From Dama dama (Eukaryota; Chordata; Mammalia; Artiodactyla; Cervidae), in assembly GCF_033118175.1 (NCBI RefSeq), contig NC_083691.1:19627001-19691000 (forward strand): DNA of 64,000 bases, given 5' to 3'. Positions within the stretch are counted from its first letter, which is position 1, and each line of letters begins with the position of its first letter. Shown here in pieces: positions 55,096 to 64,000 of this stretch. The notes beneath the pieces were generated by a model that worked only from the letters and a program-made list of their open reading frames with translations, searched no databases and was not told the origin of the DNA. The translations under genes were made by a program, and so were the position numbers.

Positions 55096-55689
55096 AAGGA
55101 GGTGGAGGGTAGTGAAAGTGATCCAAAGTTAATAGCCTTCGTGAATGGTAGTCAGTTAATACTGCTTCAGATTAAAAAGCAAAAGCACAGCCTAAACATA
55201 CTATTGAGACAAAACAAAGCAAAAACAATTTTTAACCTCTGAAATATATGCTATTATGTACTGCTTGAAATTGTATTTCCTGGTACATTTATTGGTTTTT
55301 AAAATAGCTTTATTTTATCATCTCTCTCTGGCTTTAGAAAACCAGAATTTGAAGACTCAGGTAGAGTTTAAAAAGCCCAATTTTCCCAGTGCACCTAGAA
55401 TTTAGGCTGGATACTATGATTTGATAGGTAATAGTAATATTGGCAGATACCTCATAGGATTATTGTGTTATTTAATTTCATTTATTATTAAATGCAATAT
55501 TTCATGTAAAGCATTTAACAATGTCAGGCACATAAAAATTCATTGTTGATCTTATTATTAGAATTATAATATTATTAAATATGATATTGATTGGGATGAG
55601 AAAGGATATTGAGCCTTATTGAAGTAATACATTTGTATGTATTCATTTACTAGTTCAAGAGACATACTGCTTCGATACCAATAGGCATG
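55096..55689. other. AT-rich intergenic sequence
   Basis: No gene or clear repeat is seen. Confidence 0.5.
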
Positions 55690-56065
55690 CCAGTGCCAGT
55701 GGAATGCTATGAGGCCATTAAAATGATTTTGAAAGAGGTTGTTTACTGTTATGCAAGGATATTAAGTGAAAATATTATGTTTCAAAACAGTATGTTTCAT
55801 GCAGATTTTGTTCATAGATTAAGAATATAATAAATGTGCTCTAATAAATATTTTATCAAAGGAATAGATGATGTAATGGCTAATATGTGCATACATACAC
55901 ACATACACACAAAGCTTCCACCAAAATATTGATAGTCTTATCCCTGAATAGAAAGTTTTGCAGCTGTTGTTATTTCCTCCTTTTAAAATTTGCATTTTCT
56001 AAACAATCCTTAAAATACTTTATTACCTTTGTAGTACAAAACAAACACACACAACAGAGAAAGAA
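55690..56065 (+). mobile_element. Old L1 (L1M-type) 3'UTR
   Basis: Forward phrases GTGGAATGCTATGAGGCCAT, TTAAGTGAAAATATTATG, CACCAAAATATTGATAG and ACTTTATTACCTTTGTAGTA follow the same 3'UTR as the L1 at 38300-38575. Confidence 0.6.
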
Positions 56066-56566
56066 ACAATAGGAAGTTATTTAAAGATATATTGGAAACT
56101 CTCAAAACTGTTTATGTTTTGACTTGTCATTTTATTGCAAAGAGTATTTGGGTAGCAAGGGCATGATTGTCAGAGGAAGTTAGCTGTGTGCTAAATGACC
56201 TTTAGGAATGTGGCTTGGTCCCAGAAGTCCCATCTCTTTTCCATCATCCCCAAGTGACAAGTGCAAGAATTGCTGATGTGGTCCCTGGGGGGACATAGCC
56301 AAACTTTAATTAAAGAGTTGACCTCAAAACCTAAAAGTAACAGTGAAACAAAGCAGACCCGGAGGAGAACCCGGCACACCTCTCGTCCCCGCAGAAGGAG
56401 GCCAAGAGCCCGCTTCCAGCATTGGCTGAACTCAGGGACAGAAAACTCAGGATCTCCCCTGCTCGCTGGTGGGCCTGATCTTTCTCTTTCTGGACTTGAT
56501 TCATCCATTTAGGCCAATCTGAGCCTCACTGAAAATTGAGGAAGATTCCTAAAAATATTAAGGGTG
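56066..56566. other. Intergenic, nothing recognised
   Basis: No gene or clear repeat is seen. Two overlapping frames of 83-105 codons on opposite strands are chance. Confidence 0.5.
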
Positions 56567-56890
56567 GGCAGATCCAACCAGTCCATCCTGAAGGAAATAA
56601 GTCCTGGGTATTCATTGGAAGGACTGATGCTGAAGCTGAAACTCCAATACTTTGGCTACCTCATGCGAAGAGTTGACTCATTGGAAAAGACCCTGATGCT
56701 GGGAGGGATTGGGGGCAGGAGGAGAAGGGGGCGACAGAGGATGAGATGGCTGGATGGCATCACCGACTCGATGGACATGAGTTTGAGTAAACTCCGGGAG
56801 TTTGTGATGGACAGAGAAGCCTGGCGTGCTGCGATTCACGGGGTCGCAAAGAGTCGGACACGACTGAGTGACTGAACTGAACTGAACTGA
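56567..56890 (+). mobile_element. BovB LINE 3' end with an intact ORF2 C-terminus
   Basis: From 56567 the frame reads through RSNQSILKEISPGYSLEG, GGRRRRGRQRMRWLDGITDS and REAWRAAIHGVAKSRTRLSD to a stop at 56873-56875 without interruption. The tail has the repeated ACTGA/ACTGAACTGA units. Lack of stops suggests a younger insertion than the other BovB copies here, but it is far too short to be active. Confidence 0.9.
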
Positions 56891-57872
56891 AAGTATTTTT
56901 TCCCCTGTGATTCACTGAAAAGCTTGAAGTTTAACTTTATGATTAGGTTCACAAGTGACAGCTCTTCCCAAACTCATCCCTTGCTTGCTGAAAACAGTGT
57001 TTTTGTAACGAATGTCTACCGTTTATCTTTTGGAGATTGGGGGTTTCCATTTTTGTTCTTTTCATGGCATCACATGCGGGTCATTTCAAAAGAGGATCTG
57101 CTGTTCCAATGACTTTAGAATGTTCCTAAGAAGGAGACACACTATTTCAAAATTATATTTCCCCAAAAAGAGACAGAAAGGGATTACCAATTGTCCCAAA
57201 ATGTAGATGAGAAAGGGAAAGTAAGAGGTATTTCTAGGCATTTCTCTGCCTTTCATATCCTTCTGTCTGCTCTCCCTCAGCCAAGCCTTTGCCAAACAAG
57301 AGGAAGTCTATTCTGAATGTGAATCAGAGCTGTGCCCCATTACCTGCCAATTTTCTATAATTTTCAAATAACATTTCTTCTTTTTAATTTTCTTGAAGTA
57401 TAATATGGCTGCCAAAGCTGCATTTGCTTGTGTGAAATTCTTTGAAAGGAAGAGACACAGTAGCAAGAACAGGAAATGATTTTTTTTTCATTTCAACTGA
57501 ATTCAAAGCAAAAATAACGAAAGTGGCTTTGCCCAGGAGAAAAGCTGGGAACTGAAGTGCCCTAGGGGACTTTTCTCAGAACTCATGGAGATGAGAAAAT
57601 TTAGGTGGCAGGAAGGATGGTGAAGTTAATAACAGTTTCCACCAAGACTGGCCTGTTCCAGAGCTTTCCATGTGTTGTCTACCAGGGCTCATGACAACTC
57701 ATTGACATGCTTATTATTATTATTAATCATTATTATTAGGTACCTTTTACAAATGAGGGATGGATAGAACATCTGTTTCTGTTGGAAGGAAATTCCAAAT
57801 AGAAAAATAAGATTCATCTGGCTTCGTTCAGCCTCAGACCTCCAGATTTCTGTTTCCAAAAGGCTGCCCTTC
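56891..57872. other. AT-rich intergenic sequence
   Basis: An (ATT)n run is at 57711-57737. No gene is seen. Confidence 0.5.
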
Positions 57873-58024
57873 AACCTGGATGGGAGGGGGGTTTGGGAGA
57901 GAGCAGATACCTGTATATGTATGGCTGAGTCCCTTTGCTGTCCACCTGAAATTATCCCAACATTGTTAATCAGCTATTCTCCAATATCAAATAAAAGGGT
58001 TTTTTTTTTTCTTTTTTTTTTAAG
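57873..58024 (+). mobile_element. L1 3'UTR end, artiodactyl type, with T-rich tail
   Basis: It carries CAACCTGGATGGGAGGGGGG, ATGTATGGCTGAGTCCCTTT, ACATTGTTAATCAGCTATTC and CAATATCAAATAAAAGGG, then a T-rich run to 58020. A target repeat AAGGCTGCC(C)TT occurs at about 57860 and 58025. Confidence 0.75.
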
Positions 58025-60837
58025 AAGGCTGCCTTCCTGCATCCTCACTCAACACACTCAACACAGAATCAGTGCAGAACACAGGCTGAAGTCAACAGAA
58101 TGTTCTCTTCACTGCTCTCCCCTTAGACCCTGGAAAGTCTCCTTTCTTGGGGGGAAAGTCAGGGAAAGCAATGTGGTCCAAACACATTCTGATTCCCAGG
58201 AAGAAGTTCCAACTGGATGAGACTTCAGTTGTGGAGGGTTGGAACCAAAAGCGACCAGAGCGACTCCATCGTTTACTGGGAAAAATCAGGAATTGAAGGA
58301 CTTGCTGGAGTCACCCAGAACATTGGCAGAGCTGAGATGGGACCCCTGGCACCCTCTTCCCATCTCCGTGTCCTCACTGCCTCCTCCGCCATGCCCTCCC
58401 CTCTAGGGCAGCCATCTGCTCATCTCTGTCTCCCTGATCCTCTTCCCTCCAAGAGGAGATACGTTCGGGTTCTGCCCTCTTTAGAACAGGCTGGAGTTTT
58501 ACCCTCTTTGCAACCCACAAGAGCATCTTGTCTATGGCAGGTTTTCAATGCATAATCACGACTGACTACTGTCTTCAGGTGGCCAAGCTTCTGTCTTTGC
58601 TCATCCTGTATCACCATCAATAGCAGTAACCCACTCTTGTGCCATAGTTTCCTTCCCAGATGTACTCGAGCAAACTGGGAAGACAGGCTGGTGAATTATC
58701 CCATACCATACAAGCATCAGCAGAGGTTTAAAAAAAACTCTTAAATTCTGCCTTGATGTCCACTCAATATGGAAAGGGAAATGCTTCTTTCTCTGCATAC
58801 AGTTACCAGTACATGCTTCACCAGGTGCCAGGCACTGGACTAGGCTGAAGGAGGCCCCCGGGGTGTGCAAGACAGATTCTCACTCCCCTGTCTTCCTTTA
58901 ACCAAGAGAAAAGGGAAGAGAATTGGACAGAGTGTACCTGGTGGATGCGAGCCAGAACTGCGAGAGATTTGTACTAGGAGGGAAGTGGTTGGAATGACCT
59001 GGGGTACAAGGGAGTTGAGAGTCTTGGCAAGAATTTGGTTAAGCACTGTTCCATGGAGGCCACACCAGCAAAGGAAGGTAGTCAAGACGAGGGCCAAGAG
59101 TACGGAAGGGAGAGAGAGGGGAGGTCTCTCTAAGGTCCATCTCTAGGGGCATCCTCAGTGAGAGGGAGGGGTCAGGGAGTTAGAGACCGTGGTCAGAGTG
59201 GACCCTAGGCCTCAGGATTTCTGGGCAGGTATTCCTCTGGGTGGTGGTAAGTTCCAGCACCGACCAGACTCCATAACTAGTGACCTTTTCCTGCTGGGGC
59301 ACCTAGAATCCCAGGAGGGGCCCAGAAGAGAGGAATATAACACAGCAGTCCTACGGCTGGTCCTGAGTCCATCAGAGATGTCATTACTCATCACTGAATC
59401 TTTTTCTGATTCCACTGATTTCTGTAAAGAGCCTCCTTTTTCTTTAAAGTTTCTTCTCTAAGTAACCTGCTTTGGTTTCCTCCTTCACTCAGCCTTTGGA
59501 ATACCTGAAGGATGCTCACTCCTTTTTTGGGCAAAACAATTACTGTGCAAACAGACTCATTTTCTTTTGCCAGTTACCTTGGAGTTATCACTTCCACTTA
59601 AATAGAATCTGAACTAAAAATAGGTGTACCGAAGTGGGTTTCCACCTGTCTTCTCTTGCTTCCTGACACCTGCGGTCCTCTCCTTTTCAAAGCAAAATAA
59701 AGCTGTGTGCAGACACACAGACACCCACCAGCGAAGGCGAGCACATTTAGGGAACGGACATCGGCTAACAGACACTTTTATCTTTCAACCTCCTGTCTCC
59801 CCTCTATTTTTCAGAAAGCTGGGGAACAGAAGAAGCAGAAATGCCAGACTGCTTTTTTGGCTATAGCTCTGAAAAAAGAACGATCTGAAAAATGGTCGGC
59901 CTATAAGATAAAGATGTGGGCTGGATATGCTGCCTTTTTAAATGTCAAGATTTTTGTTGAATAGGCATTGAGTTGGAATGGAAAGGTCAAAGCTGACAGA
60001 CTAAACTCATACTCAGAAAAGCAGTTCGAAGTTCCTTTCCTTCTTACCACCTCCCCTTCCAAATGGAAGGTTGCTAATGTCACCCTGGCACAGCAATTAA
60101 TGGCTCATGAGCACAAGCCAAAAAATAAACCAGCTTGAGGAACCACTCAGTACAATGTAATAGCAGCTTAATGTCTTTCTTAAAACCAAAACAGTTTGTG
60201 GCAACTAGAAATCCTCCTTTTTATTAAAGAAAGTCTTCATTTAGGCAAATAATCAGAAAGGGTATCCGATGCTCTGAGACCCCAGACTCTTCTTCTTCTC
60301 ACAATGAAATCACTTGATTTCTGATACAGGCTTAGTTTCAGCCCAGGAACTAGGATCAACACAGCCTCTGTCTGGGGGGAATCTAGAAACATTAGGTTGG
60401 CATCAGACAAGTCATCATGATGGTGTCTGCCCCGTTCAGCACACATACCAGGAACTGGGCATGCTGCTTGTTACTAGGGATGCTTAGATTTAATAATACA
60501 GAAGCGGCAGCACCTCTGTTCCCAGAATCTCTCTGCAGCTTAGAGACATAATCAGACAATGACAGTGTGGGGATGTCGGGGCTCAGACAGGGCGGCACAG
60601 GGTACTTCGGGGGGCCCAGAGGATGGAGAACAATTCCCTTTAACTTTGGACCAGATCGCAGGAAGTGGGGCGCCTGCCAGTCTTCTCTTGCTCAGGTTTT
60701 GTGTTCCAGCTTAGAAGCTGGTCTTGTTTGTCCTGAGCACACCTGGGTGTTCTCACAGCTAGATGCTGACAGATGCTGCCAACACCTCCACGCGTTTATT
60801 CCCAGATTTCCTGCTCTCTGTATCACTGTCTGACCGT
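58025..60837. other. Intergenic, repeat-poor
   Basis: No gene or confident repeat is recognised in 2.8 kb. A consensus MEF2 site CTAAAAATAG is at 59614-59623. Confidence 0.5.
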
Positions 60838-61143
60838 GCATTAGAATTTTCTGGAGAACTTTTAAAACTCTGCTATGAAGGAATACCTCAGACCAATGAA
60901 ATCATAAGTCCTGGGGGCAGGACCCAGGCAGGAAGAGTTTTGGTTTTTTTCTTTCTTTTTTCTTTTGTATTGGGGTGTAGCCAGTTAACAATGTTGTAAT
61001 AGTTTCAGGTAAACAACAAAGGGACTCAGCCAAACATGTACATGCCTCCATTCTCACCCAAAACCCCTCCCATCCAGGCCATGCAGCAAGAGTTTTGAAA
61101 GCCTTCCAGATGGTTCCAGTGTGTGGCCAAGACTGAAAACCCT
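60838..61143 (+). mobile_element. MER5A-like DNA transposon, split by an L1
   Basis: ATTAGAATTTTCTGGAGAAC and CCTGGGGGCAGGACCCAGGC come before the L1; AGCCTTCCAGATGGTTCC and CCAAGACTGAAAACCC come after it. Together they follow a decayed MER5A-type element. Confidence 0.5.
60943..61087 (-). mobile_element. L1 3'UTR end, artiodactyl type
   Basis: Reverse-oriented: a T-rich tail side (60943-60966), then AACAATGTTGTAATAGTTTC, GGGACTCAGCCAAACATGTA and CCTCCCATCCAGGCC. The target duplication AAGAGTTTTG is exact at 60933-60942 and 61088-61097. Confidence 0.85.
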
Positions 61144-61383
61144 TGTTTGCACTCATCCTCCAGACCAATCTATTGATCACCCCCAGCTCCTGGCCTTGGT
61201 TCCCCCTGCCTGGCTTCCACCCCACCTGAGAAGTCAGTCACGTCCATCATCAGAACCAGGGCTTCTCACTCTGACCCATCCCCCAGCCAGTGGCTCCTGG
61301 TACCCGTTGTGACAGCTGGAAGCATTCAGAAAATATTCAGATGTATTAAGGATGCCTCTATTACTGGTGTTTAACTGGGGGTT
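61144..61383. other. Intergenic, nothing recognised
   Basis: No gene or clear repeat is seen. Confidence 0.5.
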
Positions 61384-61590
61384 AGGACTTCCCCGGTAGC
61401 TCAGGCAGTAAAGAATCTGCCTGCAATGCAGGAAATGCGGGCTTGATCCCTGGGTCAGGAAAATCCCCTGGAGAAGGGAATGGCAACCCACCAGTAGTCT
61501 TGCCTGGAGAATCCTATGGACAGAGGAGCCTGGCAGGGGGTCCATGGGGTTGCAAAGAGTCAGACATGACTTAACGACTAAATTCAAACA
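61384..61590 (+). mobile_element. Bov-tA SINE
   Basis: A forward copy from GGACTTCCCCGGTAGCTCAG to GAGTCAGACATGACTTAACG, with a shortened centre. Confidence 0.85.
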
Positions 61591-62049
61591 GGAGTTTCAG
61601 AAGTCTGTCAAGTCTATTTGCTCTGAATTTCTGCATAGATTAGATGCAGTGAAGAAACCTAGAGGATGAACAGACAGCATTTGTCATACATTTCTAGCGT
61701 GCACCAAAGAAAGTCCCAAAATCCTTCTATCAGTGCTTGGAAGCCGGCTCCATGAACTTCAAGCCGGAATGATGCTTCCTTGTATTGAGATCTACAAGAT
61801 GCTGCTGTTCTCTGCATGGTTCATGCACTACTTCAGGTGTCACATATTAGCCCCATTTTAGGAGTGAAAACACTGAAATCACATGTTTGAGCTTATCTAG
61901 TTGGCAAATGGAGAGTCAAGATTATAATCCAGACGACACACCAAAACTTGAGTTCTTCCCTCCACATCCAGTGGAAGCCGGCAGTTACTGCTGTAGCTCA
62001 CAGAGAATGAATGGCCTGGTCTCCAAGATGCCGTCTTATTAAAAAATAT
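61591..62049. other. Intergenic, nothing recognised
   Basis: No gene or clear repeat is seen. Confidence 0.5.
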
Positions 62050-62700
62050 ATACAACATGGGAGTTGTGAGTTAAGTTTTTATTTGGGGCAAAATGAGAAC
62101 TGCAGCCTGGGAGACAGCACCTCAGATAGCTTTGAGAAATTGCTCCAAAGAGGCAGAGGGGAAAGTCAGTATACACGTGATTTTGGTGAAAGAGGAATAC
62201 ACGCAATCAAGTGCATGTTTTTCCAGAAGGTTTCTACTAGTCTCATGAAGCCCTTGCTAGTCACAAGGAATGGTCGTCACCATGAAGGATTTTAGTGCTT
62301 TTCTAGGTATAAGGAGATGTAAGAACTGGGCTCATAAAATCAGCTCCTGAAAATATCTAGCTATCTGAAGACCTGTCCTGCCAGTTTCTCCTTGAGCACA
62401 GAGTGCCTCATTTCTGCTCTCCTCTCTCAACTCCTTGCAGGGGCTGTTGAAGGTCAGCAGCTGCAGCAGCACAATATTTAATCCTTGTAGAGGTAGAGGA
62501 CAAGTGCCCATAGCGAGTGCCACTTTGCAGTTGACAGAGATATGTCCGTGTGTCCCCATTCCAAGTGTCCCCAAGCACTTCCTGGTGCCAGGCTCTGCGA
62601 GGCAGCATCTATGCAGATCCTGGCTGGGATGATGGGGCAGACTTCATGTGACAACCACACCAGGATGTCTGATGCCAGGATGGCTAACACCATTTACCAA
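62050..62700 (-). mobile_element. Possible ruminant endogenous-retrovirus LTR fragment
   Basis: The phrases GTGAGTTAAGTTTTTATTTG, GAGAACTGCAGCCTGGGAGA, TTGCTCCAAAGAGGCAGAGG and ATCTGAAGACCTGTCCTGCC are ones I remember as recurring in ruminant genomes, most likely from an LTR. I see no viral gene, and ends and family are uncertain. Confidence 0.35.
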
Positions 62701-64000
62701 CCCTAAAAGCATACAGCGGTTTGGGCTTTCCAACCAGCCTCCTGTGAGTCTGGACATGTGGGCCTGGTGGCCTGCATGTGGGCCCTGGGCCCTTGCAGAC
62801 CTGGCCAGGCAAGCAGCTCCATAGCCACAGGGTATAGGAAACTGTCATCGGGAACGTCTCTGAGCCTCTCCCCCAGCCTCTTGGATCAGGTGGCCTCAGT
62901 TTCCACTTTAGAGGTTTCCCTTCCCTGCTCTAGTTTCTCCATCTGCTGATAAACCTTGTTGCTTTCCTGTTGGAATGACGTGAGTGTTTTTCTAAGCCAG
63001 AACCCATGCATGGATAAAATAATATGAACAACAAATTTAGAGTCCTGTTTTATTTCTCAGTAGATGCAGAGTGAGGGGACAGCTCAATGATAAAATGTAC
63101 ATGGTGATTTCACAGTTATTGCTGCTTTATGAGATTTTGCAGCCAAATAATCACTTCTCCAATAAAGGATCAAATTCCAGAATATTGCTCTTATCTGTGG
63201 AGCCTAATGCCTTCTGATTGAAATAATAACCTGAAACAACGCTGGGATTTCAGTAGGCTCCACTTAAAGGAGTTTATGGCTTAGGGGAACCAACATCTCA
63301 GAGATTCAAGCTAATTTCAAATGCCATGGTCTGTCTACCATGTGGGCTCCTCACCGAGAGTTCTTGAAAATGGACCAGTTCACCTGGCAAGGGGCTTCAG
63401 CTCCTGCACCTCCCAGTGGGGGCTCAGCCTTGGGTGGGGTACTGGGCGGGGGAGCAAGACACTGTCTTCTCACCTCCCCAGACTCCTTCACGTGGCTTCC
63501 CACTTGGCTCTGGGCTGACATTCGGCACCAGCTGGGGGCTTAGATGTTTTCTTGTTGGAGAAAAAAAGCCAGACTGGGAGAATCTCTGGGCAACCTTCCA
63601 GCTCTGGGAGACCAGCAATCTAGGAAACGAGATGGCTTCTCTCCTGGGAGACAAGTCCAGCTGGAGCACTCACTCCCTCATCTCGTGGGGAGGACTCAGC
63701 GCTCAGGTTGGAAGAGTGTCCCCATCGTCTGCCTGTCTGGGCTGAGCTCTCGGGCCAAACAGTGTGAGCATTCAGCCCCTGAGACAGAGGGGTCCACTTG
63801 AAGGGCAGCGCGAGCTGGTCCCAGGCACAGTCGTGTGCTCCGCTTGTTGACATGAGTCTGCTTCTCTGAGAATGCACTGCTGAGCCTGCTGGCAGGAGGG
63901 AACGCAGCCTCCACACTGCCACCAGACATGCTGGTGCCAAGTGCCTGGCGGCTGTGCCCGGAGGCACCTTCATTCACAGGAAGAGCTTCCCCAGATGCTG
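62701..64000. other. Intergenic to the window end
   Basis: About 62990-63290 is AT-rich and repeat-free. From 63320 on the sequence is GC-richer with overlapping chance frames on both strands. No gene is supported. Confidence 0.5.

Noticed and set aside
1..64000. CRISPR arrays, operons, phage or bacterial elements
   Set aside because: The many near-identical blocks are dispersed ruminant SINEs, not regularly spaced repeats, and everything else is typical mammalian DNA.

Overview
This is mammalian, more exactly ruminant (probably bovid), chromosomal DNA. The diagnosis rests on its repeats: BovB LINE pieces encoding the end of the RTE-type ORF2 protein, Bov-A2 and Bov-tA SINEs (both built on the BovB tail), and artiodactyl tRNA-Glu (CHR-type) SINEs, alongside mammal-wide L1, L2, MIR, MLT1 and MER5A copies. 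The sequence does not let me choose between cattle, sheep, goat and related species. Family names are recognised by eye from remembered consensus phrases, without a repeat library.

The window has one protein-coding gene: an intact, single-exon KCNF1 (Kv5.1, electrically silent voltage-gated potassium channel subunit) at 17561-19048 on the + strand. It lies in a CpG-rich block of about 2.4 kb (16665-19060). A perfect cAMP-response palindrome sits 523 bases before the start codon, a short upstream ORF lies in the leader, and a single clear AATAAA follows 0.3 kb after the stop. I see no exon of another gene in the 17 kb upstream or the 45 kb downstream, so KCNF1 stands alone in a gene-poor interval.

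Layout: 1-16.6 kb is repeat-rich flank with nested insertions (SINE in MLT1, SINE and a tRNA fragment in an old L1, an L1 with a probable 3' transduction). 16.7-19.4 kb is the gene. 19.4-27 kb is GC-rich, mostly unique sequence with few SINEs. 27-64 kb is mixed AT-rich flank, with L1 blocks at 37.1-38.6, 40.2-41.1 and 55.7-56.1 kb and dense Bov-tA insertions. Several repeat-free AT-rich islands with homeodomain-type TAATTA motifs (near 2.8, 12.7, 35.5 and 51.4 kb) are candidate distal regulatory elements, by inference only.

The most unusual content is in the retroposed material: a tRNA-Tyr 5' half with no A tail flanked by target duplications (9.8 kb); an unassigned 5'-truncated mRNA retrocopy inside a SINE (46.7-47.5 kb); an L1 that carried 57 bases of downstream sequence (5.2 kb); a 68-base insertion with a perfect GC hairpin at a site hit twice (55.0 kb); and a piece of an L1 5' end inside another L1 (37.4 kb). 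I found no CRISPR array, phage, operon or other prokaryotic feature.
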